A stretch of DNA of 64,000 nucleotides from contig JADJRF010000005.1 of the NCBI GenBank assembly GCA_016712355.1, forward strand, positions 1,426,001 through 1,490,000. The letters are read 5' to 3'. Positions 17,175 through 26,940 of this stretch are shown piece by piece (position 1 is the first letter of the stretch; the number at the start of each line of letters is the position of its first letter). The translations under genes were made by a program, and so were the position numbers. This DNA comes from Vampirovibrionales bacterium (GTDB taxonomy: Bacteria; Cyanobacteriota; Vampirovibrionia; Vampirovibrionales; Vampirovibrionaceae). The notes beneath the pieces are model-generated. The model ran no database searches and was not told the DNA's origin. It saw only the letters and a program-made list of their open reading frames with translations.

Positions 17175-18470
17175 TTAATCCCGCGACGCCTCAGGCGTCA
17201 GCTCCCCGCGTAGATACTGGTACAGGAAAAACAGCGCGTACTGACTAAACCAGCGCTTAACGTCTGCGCGGGCGTAAGTCGGATTGACGCGGATTTCGCG
17301 GGCGATGGGCGCGGCGCCCAGGCCGCACCAGGCGATCCAGGCCAGCCCCACGGGTTTGTCAGGCGAGCCCCCTCCCGGCCCGGCAATCCCGGTGATGGCC
17401 ATGCCAATGTCAGCCCCCGCCAACTGACGCGCGCCTTGCGCCATGGCGCAGGCGGTCTCGGCGCTGACGGCTCCGCAGGCCAGGAGAATCTCCGGCGACA
17501 CGCCCAGCAGGCGGGTTTTTTCGTCATTGCTGTAGGTCACCACATTCAGCGTCGTATAGGCGGAACTGCCTGCCACGTCTGTAAGGCGCGCGCTGATCAG
17601 TCCGCCGGTACACGATTCCGCAACAGCCAGCCGCCAGCGCTTGTCCAGTAACGCGCGTCCGACGACTGCTTCAATCGTTTCATCCTCTTCGCCGTAATAG
17701 TAGGGCGCCAGGCGGCGGCAAATTTCTTCGCGAACAGGCATAATTAGCGCCAGCGCCGCCGCCTCGCTTTCGGCGCGCGCCGATAACCGTACGCGCACGT
17801 CCGCCTGACCCACGTAAGGCGCGACAGAAGGGGCGTCGCCTGTCATTAAATCGGCGATTTTCTCGCCCAGAAGCGATTCTCCGATGCCGAAAAAATGCAG
17901 CGAGCGGCTGGTGAGAATGGCGGGCGCTTCTCCGCGTCGACGCGCAAACGCCAGAAGCGTATCGCGTCCTTCAGGCCACATCGCGTACAGTTCTCGCGGT
18001 ACGCCGGGAAACAACAACAACAGCGCGCGCCGACCGTCCGGGGCGTCCACTTCCCAGCGCAGGCCCGGCGCCGTCCCGACCGGATTGGAAATCGCCCCGG
18101 CGTCTGCTGGCCGCAAGGCTTGCTTGAGATTGGAAGGCGAATGGCGCAGCCCCCGCGCAATGAAAAACTCGGCAATGCGCGCCTCGCTGACGGGATCCAC
18201 TATCAGCGGCGCATCAAAATACGCGGCAATCGCGCTGACGGTCAGATCGTCCTGCGTCGGCCCCAGACCGCCGGTGACAATCACGGCATCGCTGCGCGCC
18301 AACGCCTGGGCGAGCGCCTGCTGAATGCGCGCCGGGTTGTCGCCCACTGTCGTGTGAAAATAGGCGTCCACCCCCGCTTCGGCCAGTCGCCGGGAAATCC
18401 AGGCGGCGTTGGTGTTGACGGTCTCGCCGAGCAGCAACTCAGCCCCTACGGCCAGAATCTCGGCTTTCAT
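17175..18470 (-). CDS. cinA: CinA: molybdopterin-binding domain plus nicotinamide mononucleotide amidase
   Basis: 431 residues from ATG 18470 (the frame is open further upstream, but MKAEILAVGAELLLGETVNT is the usual CinA start). The N-terminal MoCF-like domain has GGLGPTQDDLT (ADP-ribose pyrophosphatase/COG1058 part) and the C-terminal domain has AVAESCTGGLISARLTD, then GIAGPGGGSPDKPVG, the pncC-type amidase signature, which hydrolyses NMN to nicotinic acid mononucleotide in NAD salvage. The name refers to the competence operon of Gram-positives; no competence gene is seen here. The gene follows a TPR gene on the same strand. Confidence 0.95.
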   Translation of the reverse strand: MKAEILAVGAELLLGETVNTNAAWISRRLAEAGVDAYFHTTVGDNPARIQQALAQALARSDAVIVTGGLGPTQDDLTVSAIAAYFDAPLIVDPVSEARIAEFFIARGLRHSPSNLKQALRPADAGAISNPVGTAPGLRWEVDAPDGRRALLLLFPGVPRELYAMWPEGRDTLLAFARRRGEAPAILTSRSLHFFGIGESLLGEKIADLMTGDAPSVAPYVGQADVRVRLSARAESEAAALALIMPVREEICRRLAPYYYGEEDETIEAVVGRALLDKRWRLAVAESCTGGLISARLTDVAGSSAYTTLNVVTYSNDEKTRLLGVSPEILLACGAVSAETACAMAQGARQLAGADIGMAITGIAGPGGGSPDKPVGLAWIAWCGLGAAPIAREIRVNPTYARADVKRWFSQYALFFLYQYLRGELTPEASRD

Positions 18471-18558
18471 GAGGCGTCGGGCCGTCCCAAAGGGCGGGGC
18501 CTGCTGACTGGAGGAGGATTTTTCAAGACGGGCTCGCTCTTTTTTAGACGCGGGATGT

Positions 18559-19782
18559 TTATGCCGAAGGCGTGAGTTCTGAAAGCAGCAGGGCGGCATA
18601 CAAGCCGGGCTCGCCATGAGGATCAATCGCTGCGGCGCGTTCAAAATGGGCGCGGGCTTTGGCCCGATCGCCCAATTGCAGGTAGCAGGTAGCAATATCG
18701 TTATGCGGCCAGCCCTCTTCGCCGTCGCAGCGTAATTGTCGCTCATACTGATCGATGGCCTGAGCCCATTGCGCGCGCTTGCAATAGACGCGCGCCAGAC
18801 TGTAGCAGGGACGCGCGTCGTCGGCGCGGATCGCTTGGGCTTGCAGGCAGTAGGCTTCCGCCTGCTCAAGATCGTCGCGTTCTTCGTGATGATGGGCGAT
18901 ATTCAGATACGGAGCCAGATACTCGGGCTCAATCTCAATGGCGCGTCGCCACCACTGGAGCGCGGGATCATACTCGCCGAGCAGCGCGCAGCACACGCCT
19001 GCCTCTGTGGCGTACATCGCGCGCAGACGCGGGCGGCCATGACTCAGCTCCAGCGCCTTGCGGTAATGGGCCACGCTCTGGCGGTAGTCGCCTTTTGCCT
19101 TGTAGAGCGCCCCGAGGTTGAAATACGCGGCCTCCAGCGACGGATCGGCCTGAACAGCTTTCTGATACGCGTCGATTTTCTCCTGTGGCGCGCCTTTGAG
19201 GCGGTCGGCAGTGATCAGCAGGCGCAGGGCTTCGTAAGAAGCGGCGACAGGGGGCTCGCAAAACGAAGCGGCCTGCGCCGACTGCGCAAACAGGGCCTCG
19301 TACGCTAAGGAGAACCCGGCATTGACCAGCTCGCAGAATTCTTCAAACTGCGGGCGCAGCCAGGGACCGGCTTCCTGCAGCGGGTCGGCGGTGGTTTCAA
19401 ATGTGCGGCAGGTCCAGGGGGCTTCGCTGGCAAAGCGGTTTTCGACGGCATCGAACAGACGCAAGGTCACGCGGCACTCTTCGAGACGTTCGGGGGCCTC
19501 GTCATCGAAGAGCAGCGTCAGCGATCCGCCCAGCAGAAAGCGGGCGCCGCACTCGCGCGCGATTTGGCGCAATTCGGCGGCCATGTCGTCGTATCCGGCG
19601 CTGGGGTCCAGTTGAACGTGATCGTCTTTGGTCGCCAGATCCTGGCAGCGGGCGTCAGTGTAGAGGGCCAGACGGCCCATGACGCTGTAGACCAGCAAGG
19701 TTTCAAATTCGCGAACGAGCGCCTCCTGCGAGGCGCTTACCAGCGGCAGCAGCAACAGTTTATCGGAGGCGAATTCCGTCAT
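18559..19782 (-). CDS. TPR-repeat protein
   Basis: 407 residues. The first 170 form a domain with a mixed alpha/beta pattern (ARFLLGGSLTLLFDD and the following beta strand resemble the FlgO/adenylate-cyclase-associated TolB-like domain). From about 195 the protein has at least five tetratricopeptide repeats: AAYFNLGALYKAKGDYRQSV, LAPYLNIAHHHEERDDLEQA, RPCYSLARVYCKRAQWAQAI and GWPHNDIATCYLQLGDRAKA. There is no signal peptide, so it is probably cytoplasmic. The binding partner is unknown. It lies between lnt and cinA on the same strand with short gaps (36 and 88 bases), suggesting one transcript. Confidence 0.82.
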   Translation of the reverse strand: MTEFASDKLLLLPLVSASQEALVREFETLLVYSVMGRLALYTDARCQDLATKDDHVQLDPSAGYDDMAAELRQIARECGARFLLGGSLTLLFDDEAPERLEECRVTLRLFDAVENRFASEAPWTCRTFETTADPLQEAGPWLRPQFEEFCELVNAGFSLAYEALFAQSAQAASFCEPPVAASYEALRLLITADRLKGAPQEKIDAYQKAVQADPSLEAAYFNLGALYKAKGDYRQSVAHYRKALELSHGRPRLRAMYATEAGVCCALLGEYDPALQWWRRAIEIEPEYLAPYLNIAHHHEERDDLEQAEAYCLQAQAIRADDARPCYSLARVYCKRAQWAQAIDQYERQLRCDGEEGWPHNDIATCYLQLGDRAKARAHFERAAAIDPHGEPGLYAALLLSELTPSA

Positions 19783-19818
19783 GGGGAGGACTCGGCGCTT
19801 GGGTATCGATATCGCCCT

Positions 19819-21417
19819 TTATTGTAGCTGTTTTGGCGCCTGTTTTGGGATTTGTTTTAGACGGCCCGGCGCAAAAAGCGTCGTCGCCGTCGCTGAAGGC
19901 GCCAGCGCCAGAACGCGCCCCTGAGCGTCGATAATGGCGGACGGCCCGTCATTGGCGGCGATCGCCAGCGGCAGATGATTTTCGGCGGCGCGGAATTGGC
20001 CCATCGCCAGAAATTGCGCCGCCATCAGCCGATCGCCGTGGAACCAGCCCAGATTGCTGACGTTAATCAGCAGTCGCGCCCCGGCGCGTCGCTCGTCGGC
20101 TGACAATTGTGGATAGGCCAATTCCAGACAGACCAGCGGGCCGATGCGCGTGGCGTTTGTGGAAGACGATTCGCCATTTTCTTGAAGCAACGTCTGATCG
20201 CGCGCCCCGGCGGCAAACAGATTCTCATAGGGGGGGGCGCCCAGAACGCGCATCACCTCAGAAAGCCAGTTCTCGGGCAGCAGGCCGCCCAGCCGAGGCG
20301 TCGATTCACCGATAGGAACAAGCCGCCGCTTGTGAAACGCCTGAAATCCGCCCCTCGAATCGATCTGAATGACGCTATTGTAATAACGCGCCGTCCAGCC
20401 CTCATCCATCGTGGCGGCGCCGCTGATAATTCGCCAGCCGCGCGATTTTGCCAGTTCCGTCCATTTGCGGGCGACCTCATGGCGCTGCGGCGCGCGCAAC
20501 GAGATCCACTCCGGGGCGGGGCCTTCTTCCGGCAGGGCAATGAGGGTTCCGCGCGGCCAGCGCGCCTGTTTCAAGGGAGTGAGATAGGCCGCCTCAGACG
20601 CCTCTGTCAGCGTCGAGGAAGCGCGAATCGTCTCAATGGATAGATTCCCCTGCGCCACGGCCAGCGGGGTCGGTAAATCGCCGTCTGTGGGAGTTTGCGG
20701 CCAGATCGCCGACCCTGCGGCCAACGCAGGCAGCGCCGCGCTGATAACGGCGAGCCGCAGGCCCGAATATCGCCTGTCTTGGGCAAGGCGCCAGCCTCGC
20801 GCCAGTTCGGCGTTGACCCAGACGATCAGCGCATCGAACCCCCAAGGGCTGGCGTCCTGAAGCGCGCCGGCCAGTTTCAGCGCCAGCGGGCTGGCGGCCT
20901 GTCCGTAGCAGAGCAGCGTCCACGGCGGATACAGCTCATTGAGTGCGCTATACGCAAGTAGTATCGCGCCCCACGCCAGAGCGGCTGCCAGACGGCGGGT
21001 CCATCGCGCCTGAGGCGGGGCGATCGCGCGATGCGCCATGGCAAGGATGGCCCAGAGAAACGCGCCCAGCGTCGCCCACGTCAGCCACATGCCCAGCGCC
21101 GCTGCGCGACTTTGATCGAGGCTTAATCCAAGCCAGGTAAGCGGATGCAGGCTGTTTGTCCAGAACAGGGCGCTGAGATGATAGCCAAAGCCAAAGCCTG
21201 CGCCCGCAATTGCTGCGCGCGCGAGCGTTTTGCGATGCCCCTCGTCTGATGGCGTCGTCTGTAAGCGCCGCATTAGCGGGATGAGCGCTATCCACGCCAG
21301 CGGCCACAAGGGCCATCCCGCCGAGGTGAATCCGGCCAGCGCGCCGTAAAACGGCATCGTCAGCGCCGCGCCCCCGCGCTTGCGCCCGCGCCTGAAAGCT
21401 TCTTTAATGGAGGGCAT
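19819..21417 (-). CDS. lnt: Apolipoprotein N-acyltransferase
   Basis: Lnt adds the third acyl chain to outer-membrane lipoproteins at the inner membrane. The N-terminal half has six or more hydrophobic segments starting GALAGFTSAGWPLWPLAWIA. The C-terminal half is a nitrilase fold with the catalytic triad Glu (LPEEGPAPEW), Lys (FHKRRLVPIGE) and Cys (PLVCLELAYPQL). Length, about 530 residues, is normal. The start is uncertain: ATG 21417 is used because of the basic stretch before the first helix (RRGRKRGG); ATG 21357 would also fit. With the former, its start codon overlaps that of ruvC on the other strand. Supports a diderm cell envelope. Confidence 0.9.
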   Translation of the reverse strand: MPSIKEAFRRGRKRGGAALTMPFYGALAGFTSAGWPLWPLAWIALIPLMRRLQTTPSDEGHRKTLARAAIAGAGFGFGYHLSALFWTNSLHPLTWLGLSLDQSRAAALGMWLTWATLGAFLWAILAMAHRAIAPPQARWTRRLAAALAWGAILLAYSALNELYPPWTLLCYGQAASPLALKLAGALQDASPWGFDALIVWVNAELARGWRLAQDRRYSGLRLAVISAALPALAAGSAIWPQTPTDGDLPTPLAVAQGNLSIETIRASSTLTEASEAAYLTPLKQARWPRGTLIALPEEGPAPEWISLRAPQRHEVARKWTELAKSRGWRIISGAATMDEGWTARYYNSVIQIDSRGGFQAFHKRRLVPIGESTPRLGGLLPENWLSEVMRVLGAPPYENLFAAGARDQTLLQENGESSSTNATRIGPLVCLELAYPQLSADERRAGARLLINVSNLGWFHGDRLMAAQFLAMGQFRAAENHLPLAIAANDGPSAIIDAQGRVLALAPSATATTLFAPGRLKQIPKQAPKQLQ

Positions 21418-21889
21418 GAAGGTATTGGGCATTGATCCGGGTCTGGGCGTCATCGGCTTCGGGCTGGTGGCGTCCGAAGGCCCCAATCACTTGCAGCCGC
21501 GCCAATGGGGGACGATCCAGACGTCCAAGGATAAGCCGGACGCCGCGCGCCTGCAAGAAATCCACGCGGATCTCGGCGGCCTGCTGCGCGAATTGCGTCC
21601 CGATGCGGCGTCTGTCGAAAGCATCTTCTTCTTCAAGAACGCCAAGACGCTGGTGCCTGTCTGTCAGGCGCGCGGCGTGATTCTGCTGACGTTGCAGCAG
21701 GCGGGCGTGCCGTATGTTGAATTCACGCCGATGCAGGTCAAACAAACGATTTGCGGCTACGGCAAGGCCTCCAAGCAAGACGTACAGGAGATGGTCAAGA
21801 CGCTGCTCCAGCTCGACCGCATCCCCCGGCCCGATGACGCGGCGGATGCGCTGGCGCTGGCGATCTCCTATCATCATCATGCGCGCTGA
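21416..21889 (+). CDS. ruvC: Holliday junction resolvase RuvC
   Basis: 157 residues. RuvC cleaves Holliday junctions symmetrically, with RuvAB. The RNase H-like core shows the acidic residues: D7 in GIDPGLGVIGFG, E in SVESIFFFKNA, and the C-terminal pair in RPDDAADALALA. ATG 21416 gives the standard MKVLGIDPG start; ATG 21407 in the same frame would put three residues in front and leave GGAGG inside the gene. It is divergent from lnt with overlapping starts. ruvA and ruvB are not in the window. Confidence 0.95.
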   Translation: MKVLGIDPGLGVIGFGLVASEGPNHLQPRQWGTIQTSKDKPDAARLQEIHADLGGLLRELRPDAASVESIFFFKNAKTLVPVCQARGVILLTLQQAGVPYVEFTPMQVKQTICGYGKASKQDVQEMVKTLLQLDRIPRPDDAADALALAISYHHHAR

Positions 21890-22040
21890 GACCGCGAAAA
21901 TCCGGCTACAGGCGGGAAAGGCCTCATTGTAAAGGGAGCTTCATATCGCCTTCAGCTTTCCGGGCGCGGGTCGATAGATTCCTTATACGCTTCTTAATCT
22001 CAGAAATAACGGCTTCAGAGACGAACGCCTCAGACTGTCT

Positions 22041-25000
22041 ATGCCGCTGAGAGCGGCTTCTGTTCGCGCGCAAAATGGGCTGGGCCACGCATTGATGATG
22101 CAATCATCAGAGTCTTCGCACGACGCCTGGGCGTCCGACGTATCGGGCGTGATGCCTGACGCATTCAGCGCGTGGCAGGCGACGGCGGCGTTTGTCGATG
22201 CCATGGCGAGCCTGGCGCCTGTTGCTCTGGCATCTCCCTCCTCTCCTAACGTATCTTCAGGCCCTGTCAGCCCGTCGCCTGTCCCGCTCGCAGGCGCGGC
22301 AGACAACCAGTGGCATTTACTGAGCGGCGCCGGCTACGATATGAACGTCCTGCAGGTCTGGCCCGATTACACCGGCGCGGGCGTCACCGTCGGCATTGTC
22401 GATCAGGGCGTCGAATATACGCACCCCGAGCTGTCGGCGCACTATAACGCCGCGATCGATTACGACTACGTCGCCGGGGTTGCCGACGGGAGCAATAAAT
22501 CCACGTCGCAGGGACACGGAACGTCGGTCGCAGGCGTGATTAACGCCGCCAATGACGGCGTGGGAACCACCGGCATCGCTTACGGCGCGACGATTACCAG
22601 TTTTCGGCTGCTGGGCGGGGCGGGCATCAGCGGATCGATGCTGTCCGGGGCGCTGGGGCAGAACGTGGATATCTCCAACAACAGTTGGGGCTACACCCAG
22701 CCGTTTGCGGCGGATTTCTTCACCTCGGTCAGCGAAGGCGCCTTGCGGACGGCGGCTCAGAATAATCGCGGCGGGCTGGGAACCGTCTTCGTTTTTGCGG
22801 CGGGAAATGCGGGCGATGGGGGCGATAACGCCAATTATCACGAATTGCAGAATTCGCGCTTTGTCGCCTGCGTCGCGGCGGGCAACGAAAACGGGACGCT
22901 GGCCTATTTCAGCACGCCGGGAACCCCTGTGCTGGTGACGGCGCCGGGAACTGGCATCTATACCACCGATTTAACCAATGGCGGCTATGCCGCGGGCAAT
23001 TACGCCTCGGTACAGGGGACGTCCTTTGCCGCGCCCGCTGTCTCGGCGGTGGTCGCGCTCATGCTCCAAGCCAATTCGGCGCTGGGGTACCGCGACGTAC
23101 AGGAGATTCTCGCCTATAGCGCCGTTAACAGCCACGCGGCAAGCAATACGTGGGAAATCAACGGGGCGAGCAACTGGAATGGCGGCGGGGCGCACGTCAG
23201 CGAAAACTACGGATTTGGCTTTGTCGACGCGCTGGCCGCCGTACGTCTGGCGGAAACCTGGAACGTCACCCAGCCGATTCGAGGCGTTTATGCCAATGAA
23301 ACCAGCGTCAACGCCAACTCCGGGACGCTCAATGCGGCGATTACCACCAACACGCCGTATCACAGCGTGATTCACTTCAACAGCGGGCTGAATATCGATC
23401 ATGTCGAGATTCAACTCAACCTGACCCATAATCGCCAGCAGGATCTCGTCATTTCGCTGACCTCTCCGGATGGAACCAATAGCCTGCTATTTAACCGTCC
23501 GCCCGCCAGCAACGCCTATGGCGCGCTGCCGACGGCGTACAACAGCTCGTGGGTGATGTCGTCGACGCATCATTGGGGCGAAATCGGCGCGGGCGACTGG
23601 ACGCTGAACATTACCGATCAGGTCGGCGGCTACGACGGCACGCTGTCGAACTGGACGCTAACGCTTTTTGGCGACGCGCTTTCCAACGACACCACGTATT
23701 ACTATACCGATGAACTCAGCGTGTACGCCGGGGCAGACGCCTCGCGCCGGACTCTGATTGACGCGACCGGCAACGATACGATTAACGCCGCTGCGGTCAC
23801 CACGGCCAGCGTGATTAACCTCAATGCGGGCGCAGCTTCGACCGTTGACGGCGTAACGCTCAGCATTCAGGCGGGCAGCGTGATTGAAAATGCCATCGGC
23901 GGCGACGCCAACGATGTGATCACGGGCAATTACGCCAATAATACGCTGTATGGCGGGCGCGGCAACGACGTTCTCGACGGCGGGGCCGGCGTGGATACGC
24001 TCATCGGCGGAAAAGGCGACGATATCTATTACGTCGACACCCTGCAAGACGTCGTGGTCGAAAATCCCGGCGAAGGCTACGACATCATCTATTCCACCCT
24101 CAATACCTACGTGTTGAGCGCCAACGTCGAGCGCTTGCAGTTCATCACCGGCGGATCCAGCATCACCGGCAGTGCGGGGGCTGATACGGTCTACGGCACG
24201 CATGGCGTCAATACCATCAACGGCATGAGCGGCAACGACCGGCTCTACGGGCTCGGAGGAAACGATACGCTCATCGGCGGAGACGGCGACGACGCCCTTA
24301 GCGGCGATCTCGGCGCCGATACGATGATCGGCGGAACCGGCAACGATATTTACGTGGTCGACAACCTCGGCGATACGACCGTCGAGCTGAGCGGCGAGGG
24401 CGTGGATACCGTCAAGGCGTATATCAGCTGGACGCTGGCCGATAACGTCGAAAATCTGGATCTGCAAACGAGCTTTAACCTGAATGCCACGGGCAACGCG
24501 CTGAATAACACCCTCAACGGCAACAGTGGGGCCAATATCCTCACCGGCGGCGCAGGAGACGACCGGCTCAACGGCTATGCGGGGGCCGATACGCTCATTG
24601 GCGGCGCGGGAAACGATCTTTACGCCGTTGACCGCAGCGATGACGTGGTCATCGAGGCCGCAGGCGAAGGCTTCGATATCGTTAATTCCTCGGCGGCGAC
24701 CTACACGCTGCCCGATAACGTCGAGCAGCTCATCCTGCTGGGAGCGGGGCATCTCAATGGCGTCGGCAACAGCGGCAATAACTATCTCAACGGCAACAGC
24801 GGCAATAACATTCTGACCGGCGACGCAGGCGCCGACGTTCTGAATGGCTTCGGGGGCGCGGATACGCTCATTGGCGGGACGGGCAACGATACGTATGTTT
24901 TGAACGACGCGCTGGATACCATTATCGAGAACGCAGGCGAAGGCGTCGATACCGTGAATTCCCTGCTGGCGTCGTATACGCTGGGCGCGAATCTCGAAAA

Positions 25001-26060
25001 CCTCAATCTCCTGGCGGGAATGGCCCAAAACGGAACCGGCAACGAGCTGAATAATGTTCTGGTGGGCAATACGTTCGCCAACACCCTGATCGGTGGCGCG
25101 GGAAGCGATGTTCTTAACGGTCGCGGCGGGGCGGATACGCTCTCAGGCGGCGCGGGGAATGACGTCTATTACGTCAGCGGCGGCGCCGAAACCCTGATCG
25201 AGAACGTCGGCGAAGGAATTGATATCGTCTACAGCATGGTTTCGTGGACGCTGGGCGATCACTTTGAATCCCTGACGCTTCAAGGAACCGCCAACATCAA
25301 CGCGACCGGCAACGCGCTGAATAACACCCTGCTGGGCAATAGCGGCGACAATACGCTCGATGGCGGCGACGGCGCGGATGTTCTCAATGGCGGCGCGGGC
25401 ATTAATATTCTGCGCGGGGGCGCGGGCAATGACGCCTACGTGGTCGCCAGCGTTTCTGATAGCGTGATTGAAAACGCGGGCGAAGGAAGCGATCTCATCA
25501 GCAGCTCGATCGCGTGGACGCTGGGCGCAAACGTCGAAAATCTCACCCTGCTGGGCGCAACGGCGCTCGATGGAACCGGCAACGAGCTGGCCAATATTCT
25601 CACCGGCAACAGCGGCAATAATACGCTGACGGGGCTGGACGGAAACGATATTCTCAATGGCGGCGCGGGAGACGATATCCTGTTTGGCGGAAACGGCTAC
25701 GATACGCTGATGGGCGGCGCTGGCGACGACACCTTGAGCGGTGGCGCAGGAAACGATACTTATAAGCTCTTTACCGGCGCGTTCGGCGCGGATACGATTC
25801 TGGATACGGCGGGCATCGACGTGCTGAATCTCATTGAGTACGCCCTCAGCTCGATTCAGTCATGGGGCGCGGTCGATAGCGACGCCAACGGCTTTGCGGA
25901 TCGCCTCGCCATCGATCTGGGCGGCGGGAACAGCATCAATGTCGCCAATTTCTTCGACAACGGCGGCGCGCAACTGGCCGGGAGCGGGGCGATGGAAACC
26001 ATCCTGCTCTCCAGCGGCAATCTGGGCTTTGGCGACGTGAAGGCGCTGGTGGTCAGCTAG
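22041..26060 (+). CDS. Secreted subtilisin-like protease with P domain and RTX repeats
   Basis: 1339 residues. An S8 catalytic domain (about 95-400) carries Asp in VGIVDQGVEYTHPEL (about 120), His in GHGTSVAGV (about 160) and Ser in GTSFAAPAVSAVVALML (about 328). Next comes a proprotein-convertase P domain (about 415-547; VEIQLNLTHNRQQDLVISLT, WTLNITDQVGGYDGTLSNW). From about 615 to 1243 there are many calcium-binding RTX nonapeptides (GGxGxDxLx), grouped with NIYVVDNLGDT-type linkers. There is no signal peptide and the C-terminus is acidic and hydrophobic, as expected for export by a type I system. This resembles calcium-dependent proteases of cyanobacteria. No exporter gene is adjacent. Confidence 0.92.
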   Translation: MPLRAASVRAQNGLGHALMMQSSESSHDAWASDVSGVMPDAFSAWQATAAFVDAMASLAPVALASPSSPNVSSGPVSPSPVPLAGAADNQWHLLSGAGYDMNVLQVWPDYTGAGVTVGIVDQGVEYTHPELSAHYNAAIDYDYVAGVADGSNKSTSQGHGTSVAGVINAANDGVGTTGIAYGATITSFRLLGGAGISGSMLSGALGQNVDISNNSWGYTQPFAADFFTSVSEGALRTAAQNNRGGLGTVFVFAAGNAGDGGDNANYHELQNSRFVACVAAGNENGTLAYFSTPGTPVLVTAPGTGIYTTDLTNGGYAAGNYASVQGTSFAAPAVSAVVALMLQANSALGYRDVQEILAYSAVNSHAASNTWEINGASNWNGGGAHVSENYGFGFVDALAAVRLAETWNVTQPIRGVYANETSVNANSGTLNAAITTNTPYHSVIHFNSGLNIDHVEIQLNLTHNRQQDLVISLTSPDGTNSLLFNRPPASNAYGALPTAYNSSWVMSSTHHWGEIGAGDWTLNITDQVGGYDGTLSNWTLTLFGDALSNDTTYYYTDELSVYAGADASRRTLIDATGNDTINAAAVTTASVINLNAGAASTVDGVTLSIQAGSVIENAIGGDANDVITGNYANNTLYGGRGNDVLDGGAGVDTLIGGKGDDIYYVDTLQDVVVENPGEGYDIIYSTLNTYVLSANVERLQFITGGSSITGSAGADTVYGTHGVNTINGMSGNDRLYGLGGNDTLIGGDGDDALSGDLGADTMIGGTGNDIYVVDNLGDTTVELSGEGVDTVKAYISWTLADNVENLDLQTSFNLNATGNALNNTLNGNSGANILTGGAGDDRLNGYAGADTLIGGAGNDLYAVDRSDDVVIEAAGEGFDIVNSSAATYTLPDNVEQLILLGAGHLNGVGNSGNNYLNGNSGNNILTGDAGADVLNGFGGADTLIGGTGNDTYVLNDALDTIIENAGEGVDTVNSLLASYTLGANLENLNLLAGMAQNGTGNELNNVLVGNTFANTLIGGAGSDVLNGRGGADTLSGGAGNDVYYVSGGAETLIENVGEGIDIVYSMVSWTLGDHFESLTLQGTANINATGNALNNTLLGNSGDNTLDGGDGADVLNGGAGINILRGGAGNDAYVVASVSDSVIENAGEGSDLISSSIAWTLGANVENLTLLGATALDGTGNELANILTGNSGNNTLTGLDGNDILNGGAGDDILFGGNGYDTLMGGAGDDTLSGGAGNDTYKLFTGAFGADTILDTAGIDVLNLIEYALSSIQSWGAVDSDANGFADRLAIDLGGGNSINVANFFDNGGAQLAGSGAMETILLSSGNLGFGDVKALVVS
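23890..25770 (+). repeat. RTX-encoding tandem DNA repeats
   Basis: The DNA repeats a module of roughly 280 bases about seven times, each encoding a block of GGxGxD nonapeptides followed by a linker with YVxD and GEGxDxV. Phrases such as ACNGGCGGNGCGGATAC and GGCAACAGCGGCAATAA recur almost unchanged. This explains long, misleading open frames on the reverse strand here. Confidence 0.85.
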
Positions 26061-26084
26061 CGGCGCGCTTGATACACTGAGCGC

Positions 26085-26867
26085 ATGAGCGTCCCCATTA
26101 TCGCCGACTGGCGCGAATTATACGCGAGCGACGGCAGCGCGCCCGATTCTGCGCCGATGGAAGCCTACTGGGCCCGCCCGCGCGACGGCGCGCCGGGGCC
26201 GGGCGTTGTCGTCCTGATGGAAGTCTTCGGCGTTAACGCCCATATCTGCGCCATCTGCGAGCGTCTGGCGGGCGAAGGCTACTCGGCGCTTGCGGTCAAC
26301 TATTATCACCGCACGACGCCCAATCGCCCGCTTGATTACAGCGAGGCCAGCCTCGCCGAAGGCCGTGCGCACAAGGACCAGACCACGGCGGCAGGCCTGC
26401 TGGCCGATGTGCAGGCGGCGATTGCCTTTTTGCAGGCCCAACCCGAGACCGCCCCGCGCGATCGCGTGGGCGTGCTGGGCTTTTCTTTTGGCGGTCATGC
26501 GGCGTTTCTGGCGGCGACGCTGCCAGAAGTTGCTGCTTGCGTCTCGTTCTGCGGCGGCGGGATTCCTGCGTTTCGTCCTGGAGGCGGCCCACCGACGCTG
26601 ACTGACGTCCCGCGCATTGGGGGAGAGCTGCTATGCCTGTTTGGCGACGCGGATCCGCTGATTCCGCCGTCGCAGGTTGAAGCCATCGGTGCGGCCCTGC
26701 GTCAGGCAGGCGTTCGCCATGAGATTATTTGCTACGCGCAGGCAGGCCATGGGTTTCACCGCGACGGGCAGCCTGATTTCAAACCGGACGCGGCGCGGGA
26801 TGCCTGGCGTCGTACGCTGCGACTGTTTCAGTCGGCCCTGGGGCCAATCCCGCGCGTTCGGGTTTGA
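26085..26867 (+). CDS. Dienelactone hydrolase-family alpha/beta hydrolase
   Basis: 260 residues with an alpha/beta-hydrolase fold of the dienelactone hydrolase family. VVVLMEVFGVNAHIC is the first strand and oxyanion region; the nucleophile elbow reads GFSFGGH (Ser, where classical dienelactone hydrolase has Cys in GYCLGG); Asp is in LFGDADPLIPP and His in AGHGFH. The substrate cannot be predicted; many members act on small esters. It starts 25 bases after the protease stop, possibly in the same transcript. Confidence 0.85.
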   Translation: MSVPIIADWRELYASDGSAPDSAPMEAYWARPRDGAPGPGVVVLMEVFGVNAHICAICERLAGEGYSALAVNYYHRTTPNRPLDYSEASLAEGRAHKDQTTAAGLLADVQAAIAFLQAQPETAPRDRVGVLGFSFGGHAAFLAATLPEVAACVSFCGGGIPAFRPGGGPPTLTDVPRIGGELLCLFGDADPLIPPSQVEAIGAALRQAGVRHEIICYAQAGHGFHRDGQPDFKPDAARDAWRRTLRLFQSALGPIPRVRV

Positions 26868-26940
26868 AATGCGCCGTCGGCGGGTATAAAGGGCTTGAAG
26901 GGCGCCTGGCCCTCTCGTCCGCTGGAGGCGTGAAGACGCC

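Noticed and set aside
23658..25028. 456-codon open frame antisense to the RTX repeats
   Set aside because: Its regularity mirrors the repeats of the protease gene; the sequence is not protein-like.
23890..25770. Regular direct repeats as a possible CRISPR array
   Set aside because: The repeats are in frame and encode RTX nonapeptides; spacers are not unique. No cas genes are present. The same holds for the YD-repeat gene and the glycine-rich gene.
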